A DNA stretch of 64,000 nt from Enterobacter cloacae. GTDB taxonomy: Bacteria; Pseudomonadota; Gammaproteobacteria; Enterobacterales; Enterobacteriaceae. The translations under genes were made by a program, and so were the position numbers. The notes beneath the pieces were generated by a model, which saw nothing but the letters and a program-made list of their open reading frames with translations, was not told where the DNA came from and did not search any database. Below are positions 26,932 through 36,488 of the stretch, piece by piece (position 1 is the first letter of the stretch; every line of letters begins with the position of its first letter). The DNA lies in assembly GCF_013375935.1 (NCBI RefSeq), contig NZ_CP056117.1:4464001-4528000 (forward strand). The letters are read 5' to 3'.

Positions 26932-27978
26932 TTGAACATAGATACGCGTGAAATTACCCTAACGCCCGCAGACAACGCTCGCCTGCTGAGCCTGTGCGGG
27001 CCGTTTGATGACAACATCAAGCAACTTGAGCGACGTCTGGGTATCGAAATCAATCGTCGCGATAACCATTTCAAACTCACCGGACGCCCTATCTGCGTCA
27101 ACGCCGCGGCGGATATTCTGCGCAGCCTGTATGTTGATACCGCCCCGATGCGTGGCGAAATTCAGGATATTGAACCTGAACAAATTCACCTTGCCATCAA
27201 AGAGGCGCGCGTGCTCGAGCAGAGCGCAGAAAGCGTGCCGGACTACGGTAAGGCCATCAATATCAAAACCAAGCGCGGCGTGATTAAGCCTCGTACCCCA
27301 AACCAGGCGCAGTACATCGCCAACATTCTCGACCATGACATCACCTTCGGCGTGGGCCCGGCGGGTACGGGTAAAACCTATCTGGCGGTTGCCGCTGCGG
27401 TAGATGCGCTGGAGCGTCAGGAGATCCGCCGTATCCTGCTGACCCGTCCTGCTGTAGAAGCCGGTGAGAAACTCGGCTTCCTGCCGGGCGACTTAAGCCA
27501 GAAGGTGGATCCTTACCTGCGCCCGCTGTACGACGCGCTGTTCGAAATGCTGGGCTTCGAGAAAGTTGAGAAGCTCATCGAACGTAACGTGATTGAAGTC
27601 GCCCCGCTGGCCTACATGCGTGGCCGTACGCTTAACGATGCGTTCATCATTCTGGATGAAAGCCAGAACACCACCATCGAACAGATGAAGATGTTCCTGA
27701 CGCGTATTGGCTTTAACTCGAAAGCGGTTATTACCGGTGACGTCACCCAGATTGACCTGCCGCGCAGCACCAAATCGGGTTTGCGTCATGCCATCGAAGT
27801 GCTGGCCGAGGTGGACGAAATCAGCTTTAACTTCTTCCACAGCGAAGACGTGGTACGCCACCCGGTGGTCGCGCGTATCGTTAACGCTTATGAGGCCTGG
27901 GAAGAGGCCGATCAGAAGCGCAGGGCCGAGCTGGCCGCAGAACGTAAGCGCGAAGCGCAGGAGCATGAACAGAAATGA
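26932..27978 (+). CDS. ybeZ: PhoH-like ATPase YbeZ
   Basis: PhoH-family P-loop ATPase of 348 residues, partner of the endoribonuclease YbeY in rRNA metabolism. Walker A is GPAGTGKT (142-149) and Walker B is [10 protein letters not shown]. An N-terminal KH-like region precedes the ATPase core, and the charged C terminus ([17 protein letters not shown]) may be helical. Start is TTG at 26932: AGAGGAACAG lies just ahead and the protein then begins [10 protein letters not shown] as in E. coli; upstream in-frame codons look noncoding. It overlaps ybeY in ATGA. First gene of ybeZYX-lnt, a heat-shock operon in E. coli. Confidence 0.95.
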   Translation: MNIDTREITLTPADNARLLSLCGPFDDNIKQLERRLGIEINRRDNHFKLTGRPICVNAAADILRSLYVDTAPMRGEIQDIEPEQIHLAIKEARVLEQSAESVPDYGKAINIKTKRGVIKPRTPNQAQYIANILDHDITFGVGPAGTGKTYLAVAAAVDALERQEIRRILLTRPAVEAGEKLGFLPGDLSQKVDPYLRPLYDALFEMLGFEKVEKLIERNVIEVAPLAYMRGRTLNDAFIILDESQNTTIEQMKMFLTRIGFNSKAVITGDVTQIDLPRSTKSGLRHAIEVLAEVDEISFNFFHSEDVVRHPVVARIVNAYEAWEEADQKRRAELAAERKREAQEHEQK

Positions 27979-28442
27979 GTCAGGTGATCCTCGATTTACA
28001 GCTGGCCTGTGAAGATAATTCCGGCATGCCGGAAGAGGCACAGTTTCAGAAATGGCTGGATGCCGTTATCCCCCAGTTTCAGGAAGAATCAGAAGTCACG
28101 ATTCGCCTGGTGGATGAAGCGGAAAGCCACGAGCTTAACCTGACCTATCGCGGGAAAGATAAACCAACCAACGTGCTCTCTTTCCCGTTCGAAGCTCCTC
28201 CGGGCATCGAGATGCCATTGCTGGGAGATCTGATCATCTGCCGTCAGGTGGTTGAGCAGGAAGCCAAAGAGCAGCAAAAGCCGCTGGAGGCGCACTGGGC
28301 ACACATGGTCGTGCACGGTAGCCTGCATCTTCTGGGTTACGACCATATTGAAGATGACGAAGCGGAAGAGATGGAATCCCTCGAGACAGAGATAATGCTT
28401 GCTCTGGGCTATGAGGATCCGTACATTGCCGAGAAAGAATAG
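27975..28442 (+). CDS. ybeY: Endoribonuclease YbeY
   Basis: Zinc-dependent single-strand endoribonuclease needed for 16S rRNA 3'-end maturation and 70S quality control. The 155-residue protein has the metal motif [13 protein letters not shown] with H114, H118 and H124, plus the substrate-channel arginine in [14 protein letters not shown]. Start ATG overlaps the ybeZ stop by four bases, so the two partners are co-translated. Length equals E. coli YbeY. Confidence 0.97.
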   Translation: MSQVILDLQLACEDNSGMPEEAQFQKWLDAVIPQFQEESEVTIRLVDEAESHELNLTYRGKDKPTNVLSFPFEAPPGIEMPLLGDLIICRQVVEQEAKEQQKPLEAHWAHMVVHGSLHLLGYDHIEDDEAEEMESLETEIMLALGYEDPYIAEKE

Positions 28443-28526
28443 TCAGTCACTGACTACCATGCCGCCGCGCAGGGATAGAGCGCGGCGGTTAACGTTGAAC
28501 TAACAAGAGAACCCTTTACAAACGCC

Positions 28527-29405
28527 ATGAGCGACGACAATTCACACAGTAGCGACACGACAACCACTAAAAAGGGATTTTTCTCCCTCATTCTGAACCA
28601 GCTTTTCCACGGCGAACCGAAAAACCGTGATGAACTGCTGGAGCTGATTCGTGATTCCGGGCAAAACGACCTTATCGACGAAGATACGCGCGAAATGCTC
28701 GAAGGGGTCATGGACATCGCCGACCAGCGCGTCCGCGACATTATGATCCCCCGCTCGCAGATGATTACCCTGAAACGCAACCAGACGCTGGACGAGTGCC
28801 TCGATGTGATCATCGAATCGGCCCACTCGCGCTTCCCGGTCATCAGCGAAGACAAAGATCACATTGAAGGGGTTTTGATGGCGAAAGATCTGCTGCCGTT
28901 TATGCGCAGCGATGCCGAAGCCTTCAGTATGGAAAAAGTGTTACGCCCGGCGGTGGTTGTGCCGGAAAGTAAACGTGTGGATCGGATGCTGAAGGAGTTC
29001 CGCTCCCAGCGCTACCACATGGCGATTGTGATTGATGAATTTGGTGGCGTTTCCGGTCTGGTCACGATTGAAGACATCCTTGAGCTGATCGTTGGCGAGA
29101 TCGAAGACGAGTATGACGAAGAAGAGGATATCGACTTCCGTCAGCTGAGCCGCCACACCTGGACCGTGCGCGCGCTGGCCTCTATTGAGGACTTCAACGA
29201 CACCTTTGGCACCAGCTTCAGCGATGAAGAGGTGGACACCATTGGTGGTCTGGTGATGCAGGCCTTCGGCCATCTTCCGGCCCGCGGTGAAACCGTTGAC
29301 ATCGATGGTTACCAGTTTAAGGTCGCCATGGCCGACAGCCGACGTATTATTCAGGTCCACGTCAGAATGCCGGACGACTCACCGGTGCCAAAACTGGAAG
29401 ATTAA
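28527..29405 (+). CDS. ybeX: CBS-domain protein YbeX (CorC)
   Basis: Cytoplasmic 292-residue protein with paired CBS domains (about 70-195, including [10 protein letters not shown] and [19 protein letters not shown]) and a C-terminal transporter-associated CorC/HlyC domain (about 205-285). Long annotated as CorC, linked to magnesium/cobalt efflux; E. coli work also links YbeX to ribosome maturation. The acidic patch [14 protein letters not shown] joins the two parts. It follows ybeY by 84 bases and precedes lnt by five bases. Which function dominates cannot be told from sequence. Confidence 0.93.
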   Translation: MSDDNSHSSDTTTTKKGFFSLILNQLFHGEPKNRDELLELIRDSGQNDLIDEDTREMLEGVMDIADQRVRDIMIPRSQMITLKRNQTLDECLDVIIESAHSRFPVISEDKDHIEGVLMAKDLLPFMRSDAEAFSMEKVLRPAVVVPESKRVDRMLKEFRSQRYHMAIVIDEFGGVSGLVTIEDILELIVGEIEDEYDEEEDIDFRQLSRHTWTVRALASIEDFNDTFGTSFSDEEVDTIGGLVMQAFGHLPARGETVDIDGYQFKVAMADSRRIIQVHVRMPDDSPVPKLED

Positions 29406-29410
29406 TGTAA

Positions 29411-30949
29411 ATGGCATTTGCCCCATTATTTGAACGCCAGCGCGTCCGTTTGCTGCAGGCGCTGTTATTCGGAGCCAGCGGTACGCTGGCTTTTTCTCCT
29501 TACGATATCTGGCCGGCCGCCCTTCTCTCGCTGATGGGGCTACAGGGTCTGACCCTGAACCGTCGTCCGGTACAGGCCGCCGCCATCGGCTACTTCTGGG
29601 GCCTGGGGCTGTTTGGCTCTGGTATTAACTGGGTCTACGTCAGCATCGCGCAGTTTGGCGGCATGCCGGGGCCGGTTAACGTCTTCCTGGTTGTGCTGCT
29701 CGCCGCGTATCTTTCGCTCTACACCGGCCTGTTCGCGGGGATCCTGTCCCGGCTGTGGCCAAAAACGACCTGGCTGCGCGTGGCGATAGCCGCTCCCGTT
29801 GTCTGGCAAATCACCGAGTTTCTGCGCGGCTGGGTACTCACCGGCTTCCCGTGGCTACAGTTCGGCTACAGCCAGATAGACGGCCCGCTGAAAGGCCTGG
29901 CCCCGGTCATGGGCGTGGAGGCGATTAACTTTCTGCTGATGGTGGTCAGCGGCCTGCTGGTGCTGGCGCTGGCTACGCGCAGCTGGAAACCGCTGGCAGC
30001 CGGGCTGATCCTCTTTGCCTTGCCCTTCCCGCTGCGTTATATCCAGTGGTTCACGCTGGAGCCCGCCCGCGCCACGCAGGTTTCTCTGGTGCAGGGCGAT
30101 ATCCCGCAGTCAATGAAATGGGACGAGAATCAGCTGCTGAACACGCTGAAAATCTACGCTAACGCCACCGAACAGGTGATGGGCAAATCGCAGCTCATCA
30201 TCTGGCCCGAGTCAGCGATCCCTGACCTGGAGATCAACCAGCAGCCCTTCCTGAAGATGATGGACGATTTGCTGCGCGCACGTGGCAGCACCCTGATTAC
30301 CGGCATCGTGGACGCGCGTCTGAACCAGCAGAACCGCTACGACACCTACAACACCATCATCACCCTCGGTAAGGACAGCGAATACAGCTATACCTCCACC
30401 AATCGCTACAACAAGAACCACCTTGTACCGTTTGGCGAGTTTGTTCCGCTGGAGTCGATACTGCGCCCGCTGGCACCGCTCTTCGATTTGCCGATGTCCT
30501 CGTTCAGCCGTGGCCCTTACGTTCAGCCGCAGCTGCACGCGCACGGTTTTGCCCTGACGGCCGCCATTTGCTACGAGATTATCCTCGGCGAGCAGGTGCG
30601 CGATAACTTCCGCCCGGATACCGACTACCTGCTGACCATCTCGAACGATGCGTGGTTCGGCAGGTCGATTGGCCCGTGGCAGCATTTCCAGATGGCGCGA
30701 ATGCGTTCCCTGGAGCTGGCGCGTCCGCTGCTGCGCAGCACCAATAACGGCATCACCGCCGTGATTGGCCCGCAGGGCGAAATCCAGGCCATGATCCCGC
30801 AGTTCACCCGTGAAGTGCTGACCACTAAGGTCACGCCTGCCACGGGCCTGACGCCGTACGCCCGTACCGGCAACTGGCCACTGTGGATCCTGACCGCGCT
30901 GTTCGGTTTTGCCGCGGTGCTGATGAGCCTGCGTCAGCGTCGTAAATAA
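29411..30949 (+). CDS. lnt: Apolipoprotein N-acyltransferase Lnt
   Basis: Inner-membrane enzyme adding the third acyl chain to the N-terminal cysteine of lipoproteins, required for their export by Lol. Substrates in this window include ChiQ, LptE and RlpA. The 512-residue protein has about six N-terminal membrane helices (to about 205), a periplasmic nitrilase-type domain and a last helix near 490-507. Catalytic triad E267 (IIWPESAIP), K335 ([10 protein letters not shown]) and C387 (ICYEII) are all present at E. coli numbering. It follows ybeX closely and ends in a palindromic repeat region. Confidence 0.97.
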   Translation: MAFAPLFERQRVRLLQALLFGASGTLAFSPYDIWPAALLSLMGLQGLTLNRRPVQAAAIGYFWGLGLFGSGINWVYVSIAQFGGMPGPVNVFLVVLLAAYLSLYTGLFAGILSRLWPKTTWLRVAIAAPVVWQITEFLRGWVLTGFPWLQFGYSQIDGPLKGLAPVMGVEAINFLLMVVSGLLVLALATRSWKPLAAGLILFALPFPLRYIQWFTLEPARATQVSLVQGDIPQSMKWDENQLLNTLKIYANATEQVMGKSQLIIWPESAIPDLEINQQPFLKMMDDLLRARGSTLITGIVDARLNQQNRYDTYNTIITLGKDSEYSYTSTNRYNKNHLVPFGEFVPLESILRPLAPLFDLPMSSFSRGPYVQPQLHAHGFALTAAICYEIILGEQVRDNFRPDTDYLLTISNDAWFGRSIGPWQHFQMARMRSLELARPLLRSTNNGITAVIGPQGEIQAMIPQFTREVLTTKVTPATGLTPYARTGNWPLWILTALFGFAAVLMSLRQRRK

Positions 30950-30950
30950 C

Positions 30951-31059
30951 CCCTCACCCTAGCCCTCTCCCCCTGGGAGAGGGAACAGTCCACGCACAGT
31001 TTCACCATCCAGCTCCGCCTGTTCCCCTCTCCCTTCCTGGGTGAGGGTCAGGTTGAGGG
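30951..31059. repeat. Pair of inverted REP-like palindromes (BIME-like)
   Basis: Unit 1 (30951-30985) begins CCCTCACCCTAGCCCTCTCC and unit 2 (31021-31059) is a related unit in the opposite orientation, ending GTTGAGGG. They share the family sequence seen at 5563, 23981 and 35621. They lie just after the lnt stop and may end or protect the lnt transcript. Confidence 0.75.
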
Positions 31060-31356
31060 TCAATTCTGGCACGCCTATTGCTTTGTTTATTCGCGCAAAC
31101 GCAGTTTGGCTTAACGTGCAACCCTGTTGCACCAGCAACGATCGTCGGTAGCACCGAAACGGTGCAACGAGAGATTATTGCCTCTGAATGGTGCGGCGCG
31201 CTTCGCAAAAATAAACAATAACGCAGCAAAATCTTTACATTAAGCCAGACTAAATGTTAACAAGCTTGCATAACACTGCACTCGCATTGCGCGAGATATA
31301 ACAACATCACAATGGGTATCAAAGCGTCACTGGCGCTGATAAGAAAGGAGTTGGGT
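31060..31356 (+). promoter_or_regulatory. gltI upstream region
   Basis: About 300 bases without an ORF. The leader just before gltI contains a C/A-rich stretch, ATAACAACATCACAATGGG (31297-31315), of the type bound by the GcvB small RNA, which represses gltI in E. coli. No certain -35/-10 pair is claimed. Confidence 0.45.
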
Positions 31357-32262
31357 ATGCAATTACGTAAACTGGCCACAGCAATGCTGGTTATGGGAAT
31401 GTCCGCGGGCGTCGTTCACGCTGAAGACGCTCCGGCAGCAGGAAGCACCCTCGACAAGATTGCCAAAAATGGCGTGATCGTGGTCGGCCACCGTGAATCT
31501 TCTGTCCCGTTCTCTTACTACGACAACACGCAAAAAGTCGTGGGCTATTCACAGGACTACTCCAACGCCATCGTTGAAGCTGTGAAGAAAAAGCTGAACA
31601 AACCTGACCTGCAGGTGAAGCTGATCCCCATCACTTCACAGAACCGTATTCCCCTGCTGCAAAACGGCACATTTGATTTCGAGTGTGGCTCCACCACCAA
31701 CAACCTTGAGCGCCAGAAGCAGGCTGCCTTCTCCGACACCATTTTCGTTGTGGGAACCCGCCTGCTGACCAAAAAAGGCGGCGACATCAAAGACTTCGCT
31801 GACCTGAAAGGCAAAGCGGTTGTCGTGACCTCCGGTACCACGTCCGAAGTGCTGCTGCACAAGCTGAACGACGAGAAGAAAATGGACATGCGCATCATCA
31901 GCGCGAAAGACCATGGCGACTCCTTCCGTACGCTGGAAAGCGGCCGTGCCGTCGCGTTTATGATGGATGACGCGCTGCTGGCGGGCGAGCGCGCGAAGGC
32001 GAAAAAACCAGACAACTGGGAGATCGTAGGTACCGCGCAGTCGAAAGAAGCGTACGGCTGTATGCTGCGTAAAGGCGACGCGGACTTCAAGAAACTGATC
32101 GACGACACCATCGCTCAGGCGCAAACCTCTGGCGAAGCAGCCAAATGGTTCGACAAGTGGTTCAAAAACCCGATTCCACCAAAAAACCTGAACATGAACT
32201 TTGAACTGTCTGACGACATGAAGGCGCTGTTCAAATCACCAAACGACAAAGCTCTTAACTAA
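31357..32262 (+). CDS. gltI: Glutamate/aspartate ABC transporter, periplasmic binding protein GltI
   Basis: Periplasmic solute-binding protein for L-glutamate and L-aspartate, delivering to GltJKL. The 301-residue precursor has a Sec signal peptide (MQLRKLATAMLVMGMSAGVVHA|ED) and a type II binding-protein fold. Family stretches VVGHRESSVPFSYY, TFDFECGSTTNN and FMMDDALLAGE are present, and a Cys pair probably forms a disulfide. ATG 31357 is chosen because AAAGGAG lies eight bases ahead and it gives the signal peptide; the frame is open 15 codons further up. The SroC RNA lies in its 3' region, before gltJ. Confidence 0.97.
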   Translation: MQLRKLATAMLVMGMSAGVVHAEDAPAAGSTLDKIAKNGVIVVGHRESSVPFSYYDNTQKVVGYSQDYSNAIVEAVKKKLNKPDLQVKLIPITSQNRIPLLQNGTFDFECGSTTNNLERQKQAAFSDTIFVVGTRLLTKKGGDIKDFADLKGKAVVVTSGTTSEVLLHKLNDEKKMDMRIISAKDHGDSFRTLESGRAVAFMMDDALLAGERAKAKKPDNWEIVGTAQSKEAYGCMLRKGDADFKKLIDDTIAQAQTSGEAAKWFDKWFKNPIPPKNLNMNFELSDDMKALFKSPNDKALN

Positions 32263-32264
32263 TT

Positions 32265-32406
32265 AGAACGACAGGGGCGGGATCTCCTGCCCTCTCGATT
32301 GTCGGGAAGCATGGACAGACTATACGTTGAGTGGTCGTTCCCCACTCAGCGCAAAAATTGAGCTTCTCACCAATCTTCGAGGGTAGCGCTGCTACCCTCT
32401 TTTTTC
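32265..32406 (+). ncRNA. sroC: SroC-like sRNA between gltI and gltJ
   Basis: In E. coli and Salmonella SroC is processed from the gltI-gltJ intercistronic RNA and acts as a sponge of the GcvB sRNA. Here the same gap begins with an AGGGGCGGGATC/CCTGCCCT hairpin and ends in a strong terminator (GAGGGTAGC/GCTACCCTC at 32379-32387 and 32391-32399, then six T). The terminator half closely resembles E. coli SroC as I recall it. The 5' end is set by RNase E cleavage and cannot be fixed from sequence. Partial read-through of the terminator would explain lower gltJKL than gltI expression. Confidence 0.75.
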
Positions 32407-32417
32407 TGGAGTTTACT

Positions 32418-33158
32418 ATGTCAATTGACTGGAACTGGGGCATCTTCCTGCAACAGGCCCCGTTCGGCAACACCACCTATCTTGGCTGGCTGTGGAGCGG
32501 CTTTCAGGTTACCGTTGCGTTATCGATAACGGCGTGGATCATCGCGTTTTTTGTCGGTTCGCTGTTCGGCATTCTGCGTACCGTACCTAACCGTTTTCTC
32601 TCTTCGATTGGCACGCTGTATGTGGAACTGTTCCGTAACGTTCCGCTGATCGTGCAGTTCTTTACCTGGTATCTGGTGATCCCAGAACTGCTGCCGGAAG
32701 ATCTCGGCATGTGGTTCAAGGCGGAACTGGATCCTAACGTACAATTCTTTGTCTCCTCCATGCTGTGTCTGGGGCTGTTCACCGCCGCGCGCGTCTGCGA
32801 GCAGGTGCGTGCCGCCATTCAGTCGCTGCCTCGCGGACAAAAGAATGCGGCGCTGGCGATGGGGCTGACCCTGCCACAAGCCTACCGTTACGTTCTCCTG
32901 CCTAACGCCTACCGCGTCATCGTTCCGCCAATGACCTCTGAGATGATGAACCTGGTGAAAAACTCGGCCATCGCCTCGACCATTGGTCTGGTCGATATGG
33001 CGGCGCAGGCTGGCAAGCTGCTGGACTACTCCGCTCACGCGTGGGAATCCTTTACGGCGATAACGCTCGCGTATGTTCTGATTAACGCTTTCATCATGCT
33101 GGTGATGAACCTGGTTGAACGCAAAGTACGCCTGCCGGGCAACCTGGGGGGCAAATAA
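32418..33158 (+). CDS. gltJ: Glutamate/aspartate ABC transporter permease GltJ
   Basis: Inner-membrane permease subunit of the polar amino-acid (HisMQ) family, 246 residues with about five membrane helices. The EAA loop contacting the ATPase is visible (about 150-170; [18 protein letters not shown]). ATG 32418 follows CTGGAG and gives the E. coli N terminus [10 protein letters not shown]; upstream in-frame residues fall in the SroC region and are not counted as coding. Its stop shares one base with the gltK start. Confidence 0.96.
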   Translation: MSIDWNWGIFLQQAPFGNTTYLGWLWSGFQVTVALSITAWIIAFFVGSLFGILRTVPNRFLSSIGTLYVELFRNVPLIVQFFTWYLVIPELLPEDLGMWFKAELDPNVQFFVSSMLCLGLFTAARVCEQVRAAIQSLPRGQKNAALAMGLTLPQAYRYVLLPNAYRVIVPPMTSEMMNLVKNSAIASTIGLVDMAAQAGKLLDYSAHAWESFTAITLAYVLINAFIMLVMNLVERKVRLPGNLGGK

Positions 33159-33832
33159 TGTACGAATTTGACTGGAGTTCTATTGTTCCCTCCATGCCCT
33201 ATCTGCTGGACGGGCTGGCAATCACCTTAAAGATCACCGTCATTGCGGTTATCGTGGGTATTGTCTGGGGCACCCTGCTGGCGGTGATGCGCCTGTCGAG
33301 CTTTAAGCCGTTCGCCTGGTTTGCCACGGCTTACGTTAACGTGTTCCGCTCTATCCCGCTGGTGATGGTGCTGCTGTGGTTTTACCTGATTGTTCCCGGC
33401 TTTTTACAGAACGTGCTGGGGCTGTCGCCTAAAACCGACATCCGCCTGATCTCCGCCATGGTGGCATTTTCCATGTTTGAAGCCGCCTACTACTCCGAGA
33501 TCATTCGTGCGGGTATTCAGAGCATCTCGCGCGGGCAGTCGAGCGCTGCGCTGGCGCTCGGTATGACGCACTGGCAGTCCATGAAGCTCATAATTCTGCC
33601 GCAGGCGTTCCGCGCCATGGTTCCGCTGTTGCTGACGCAGGGCATCGTACTGTTCCAGGATACCTCTCTGGTTTACGTGCTGAGCCTGGCAGACTTCTTC
33701 CGTACCGCCTCCACCATTGGCGAACGTGACGGAACGCAGGTTGAGATGATCCTCTTCGCGGGCGGGGTCTATTTTGTGATTAGTTTAAGCGCATCGCTGT
33801 TGGTCAGCTGGCTGAAGAAAAGGACGGTATAA
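33158..33832 (+). CDS. gltK: Glutamate/aspartate ABC transporter permease GltK
   Basis: Second permease subunit, 224 residues, paired with GltJ. About five hydrophobic helices and the EAA loop [19 protein letters not shown] (about 121-139) are present. One-base overlaps (TAATG) with both gltJ and gltL show tight translational coupling. Length equals the E. coli protein. Confidence 0.96.
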   Translation: MYEFDWSSIVPSMPYLLDGLAITLKITVIAVIVGIVWGTLLAVMRLSSFKPFAWFATAYVNVFRSIPLVMVLLWFYLIVPGFLQNVLGLSPKTDIRLISAMVAFSMFEAAYYSEIIRAGIQSISRGQSSAALALGMTHWQSMKLIILPQAFRAMVPLLLTQGIVLFQDTSLVYVLSLADFFRTASTIGERDGTQVEMILFAGGVYFVISLSASLLVSWLKKRTV

Positions 33833-34557
33833 TGATTTCCCTGAAAAATGTTTCTAAATGGTATGGGCACTTTCAGGTGCTGACCGACTGCTCAACGGAA
33901 GTAAAAAAAGGCGATGTGGTGGTCGTATGCGGTCCGTCCGGTTCCGGTAAGTCCACGCTGATCAAAACCGTTAACGGTCTGGAACCCGTGCAGCAGGGCG
34001 AAATTGTCGTTAACGGCACCAAAGTTAATGACAGGAAAACCAACCTTGCCCAGCTTCGCTCCCACGTTGGAATGGTGTTCCAGCATTTTGAGCTGTTCCC
34101 GCACCTTTCCATCATTGAGAACCTGACGCTGGCGCAGGTAAAAGTGCTGAAGCGCGATAAAAAAGCGGCGCGAGAAAAGGGGCTGAAGCTGCTGGAACGC
34201 GTTGGCCTTTCTGCGCACTCGGATAAATTCCCCGCTCAGCTTTCCGGCGGCCAGCAGCAGCGCGTGGCTATCGCGCGCGCGCTGTGCATGGATCCGGTCG
34301 CAATGCTGTTCGATGAACCTACCTCCGCGCTCGATCCTGAGATGATCAACGAAGTGCTGGACGTGATGGTGGAGCTGGCGCACGAAGGGATGACCATGAT
34401 GGTGGTGACGCACGAAATGGGCTTCGCCCGGAAGGTGGCTAACCGCGTCATCTTTATGGATGAGGGTAAAATTGTTGAAGACTCACCGAAAGAAGAGTTC
34501 TTCGCAAACCCGAAATCCGAACGCGCAAAAGACTTCCTCGCCAAAATCCTGCATTAA
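33832..34557 (+). CDS. gltL: Glutamate/aspartate ABC transporter ATPase GltL
   Basis: Cytoplasmic ATP-binding subunit driving glutamate/aspartate uptake, 241 residues. Walker [10 protein letters not shown] (about 34-42), Q-loop [13 protein letters not shown] signature LSGGQQQR, Walker [12 protein letters not shown] and the H-loop VVTHEMGFA are all present. Last gene of gltIJKL; a long hairpin lies seven bases after its stop. Confidence 0.97.
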   Translation: MISLKNVSKWYGHFQVLTDCSTEVKKGDVVVVCGPSGSGKSTLIKTVNGLEPVQQGEIVVNGTKVNDRKTNLAQLRSHVGMVFQHFELFPHLSIIENLTLAQVKVLKRDKKAAREKGLKLLERVGLSAHSDKFPAQLSGGQQQRVAIARALCMDPVAMLFDEPTSALDPEMINEVLDVMVELAHEGMTMMVVTHEMGFARKVANRVIFMDEGKIVEDSPKEEFFANPKSERAKDFLAKILH

Positions 34558-34563
34558 TCCTCT

Positions 34564-34591
34564 CAGTGCGCAATCCGCGGATTGCGCACTG
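34564..34591 (+). terminator. Long hairpin after gltL, possible terminator
   Basis: Perfect 11-bp stem CAGTGCGCAAT/ATTGCGCACTG (34564-34574 and 34581-34591) with loop CCGCGG. No T run follows, so it may protect the 3' end or need a cofactor rather than act as a classical terminator. Confidence 0.5.
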
Positions 34592-34677
34592 CCTCACGCT
34601 TTCACGTTCTTGTTCTCGTCGGCGTCACGGGGCAGCGTTAACCTTGTCACAAAATAACGCTACGTACGGAGAACGCC

Positions 34678-35619
34678 ATGGCACAGCCTATTATTCTCGA
34701 CTGCGATCCGGGTCATGATGACGCGATTGCACTCGTCCTCGCTCTTGCCTCCCCTGAACTTGAAGTCAAAGCCGTCACCTCGTCCGCCGGGAACCAGACG
34801 CCGGATAAAACCCTGCGCAACGTGCTGCGCATGCTGACGCTGTTGAAACGTACCGATATCCCTGTCGCCGGCGGCGCTGTTAAGCCGCTGATGCGCGATC
34901 TCATCATTGCGGACAACGTTCACGGGGAGAGTGGCCTGGATGGCCCGGCGCTGCCGGAGCCGGGCTTTACGCCACAACGCTGCACCGCCGTGGAGCTGAT
35001 GGCAAAGGTGCTGCGTGAAAGCGCCGAGCCCGTAACGCTGGTCGCCACCGGCCCGCAGACGAACGTGGCCCTGCTGCTCAACAGCCATCCTGAACTGCAC
35101 GGCAAAATCGCCCGGATCGTCATGATGGGCGGCGCGATGGGGCTGGGAAACTGGACGCCAGCGGCGGAGTTCAACATCTATGTTGACCCGGAAGCGGCGG
35201 AAATCGTCTTCCAGTCGGGCCTGCCGATTGTGATGGCGGGGCTGGATGTGACGCATCGGGCACAGATTATGGCGGACGATATTGAGCGCTTCCGTGCCAT
35301 AGATAACCCGGTCGCCACCACGGTCGCAGAGCTGCTGGATTTCTTTATGGAGTATCACAAAGCGGAAAAATGGGGCTTCCGGGGCGCGCCGCTGCATGAC
35401 CCCTGCACGATTGCCTGGCTGTTAAAACCGGAGATGTTTACCACGGTGGACAGGTGGGTGGGCGTTGAGACGCAGGGGAAATATACCCAGGGCATGACGG
35501 TGGTGGACTATTACTCGCTGACGGGAAATCAGCCGAATACGACGGTAATGGTGGATATCGATAGGCAAGCGTTTGTGGATCTGCTGGCGGAGAGGCTCGC
35601 ATACTATAGTGCGGCCTGA
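34678..35619 (+). CDS. rihA: Pyrimidine-specific ribonucleoside hydrolase RihA
   Basis: Hydrolyses cytidine and uridine to ribose and base (nucleoside salvage). The 313-residue protein opens with the calcium-binding signature DCDPGHDDA (9-17) of inosine-uridine hydrolases. [26 protein letters not shown] and the catalytic-loop histidine in [10 protein letters not shown] are also visible. It is two residues longer than E. coli RihA; the last few codons (YYSAA) and the stop lie at the start of a 93-bp tandem repeat, so the C terminus may have been altered by the repeat. ATG follows GGAGAACGCC. Confidence 0.95.
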   Translation: MAQPIILDCDPGHDDAIALVLALASPELEVKAVTSSAGNQTPDKTLRNVLRMLTLLKRTDIPVAGGAVKPLMRDLIIADNVHGESGLDGPALPEPGFTPQRCTAVELMAKVLRESAEPVTLVATGPQTNVALLLNSHPELHGKIARIVMMGGAMGLGNWTPAAEFNIYVDPEAAEIVFQSGLPIVMAGLDVTHRAQIMADDIERFRAIDNPVATTVAELLDFFMEYHKAEKWGFRGAPLHDPCTIAWLLKPEMFTTVDRWVGVETQGKYTQGMTVVDYYSLTGNQPNTTVMVDIDRQAFVDLLAERLAYYSAA

Positions 35620-35700
35620 TGCCCTCACCCCAACCCTCTCCCACGGGGAGAGGGAGCAAACACTAAAAACGGCAACGTAATTGCCGTTTTGCTTTTACCT
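35611..35700 (+). repeat. Composite terminator plus palindrome element, copy B (tandem unit 1)
   Basis: Begins GCGGCCTGATGCCCTCACCC, overlapping the rihA stop codon, and ends GCTTTTACCT. It holds the REP-like palindrome and a hairpin AAAACGGCAA...TTGCCGTTTT (around 35666-35690). It differs from copy C (35704-35793) at five of 90 positions. Convergent rihA and ybeL end on either side. Confidence 0.85.
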
Positions 35701-35703
35701 TTT

Positions 35704-35793
35704 GCGGCCTGATGCCCTCACCCCGGCCCTCTCCCACAGGGAGAGGGTGCAAACACTAAAAACGGCAACGTGATTGCCGTTTTGCTTTTACCT
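35704..35793 (+). repeat. Composite terminator plus palindrome element, copy C (tandem unit 2)
   Basis: Second unit of the tandem pair, 93 bases downstream of copy B with TTT between them. It ends on the ybeL TAG stop codon, and its hairpin is oriented to terminate ybeL, just as copy A sits at the potE TAG. Its first 35 bases from GCCCTC are identical to copy A on the minus strand. Confidence 0.85.
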
Positions 35794-36274
35794 AGGGCTC
35801 AAACGGCCGACGCTGGAACTGATCGTGCCCGCACTTCGGACAGAGGGACAGCACCTCCGGCGTATAAACGGCAATATGGTGATGGCACTTCTCACAGACC
35901 AGGTTTCCCAGCCCCACGACTTCGCCGCTGTGATACACGCCATGGTGGTTCAAATCCTGGAACACCTCGCGCCACTCCAGCTGGGTTTTATCGGTAATAT
36001 CCGCCAGCTCCTGCCACAGGCTCTCCTTAATGACCCGCATAAAGACGCTGTCGGCAATCTCGTCCTGACTCTCTTCGTAGCTACGCGCAAACTCCTCCAG
36101 GTCGCGGCGAACGGCGCGCGTCACCTCTTCCACTTCGGTTCGCGTTAACTCACCCGTTTGCGTCACGCGCGCGCGGGCCTGTTCAACCAGCGCGTCGATA
36201 TCGCGCTCGCCGTTACGCAGCCGTTCCGTCAGTGTCGCCACCAGTTCGCGGTAAAATTGAGCAACCTTGTTCAT
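35792..36274 (-). CDS. ybeL: Zinc-ribbon protein YbeL (DUF1451)
   Basis: Protein of 160 residues with no known function. The N-terminal two thirds are strongly charged and probably helical (ERLRNGERDIDALVEQARAR onward). The C-terminal 40 residues form a zinc ribbon with cysteines in CEKCHHH and LCPKCGHD. It matches E. coli YbeL over its length. ATG 36274 is preferred to the adjacent upstream ATG 36277 because GGAGG then lies seven bases ahead and the start matches E. coli. It is convergent with rihA; in E. coli several genes lie between the two. Confidence 0.92.
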   Translation of the reverse strand: MNKVAQFYRELVATLTERLRNGERDIDALVEQARARVTQTGELTRTEVEEVTRAVRRDLEEFARSYEESQDEIADSVFMRVIKESLWQELADITDKTQLEWREVFQDLNHHGVYHSGEVVGLGNLVCEKCHHHIAVYTPEVLSLCPKCGHDQFQRRPFEP

Positions 36275-36488
36275 CATTTTGCCTCCCGGGTAAGTAACTA
36301 TTTCTAATAATAGACCTTATTTCGCCGCCGCTTTGTCAGGTGAAGCACAGACCCGGTAAATTCCTGCAAAGCGCATTTGTGCGAAAGGCTGTTTTGACGA
36401 AGACGTTTGGGCTATGCTATGCGGATCTGAATCACCACATCCATTGGCTACATTTGTAGCTGTATTGAACACAGGACCACTGGCTGCC

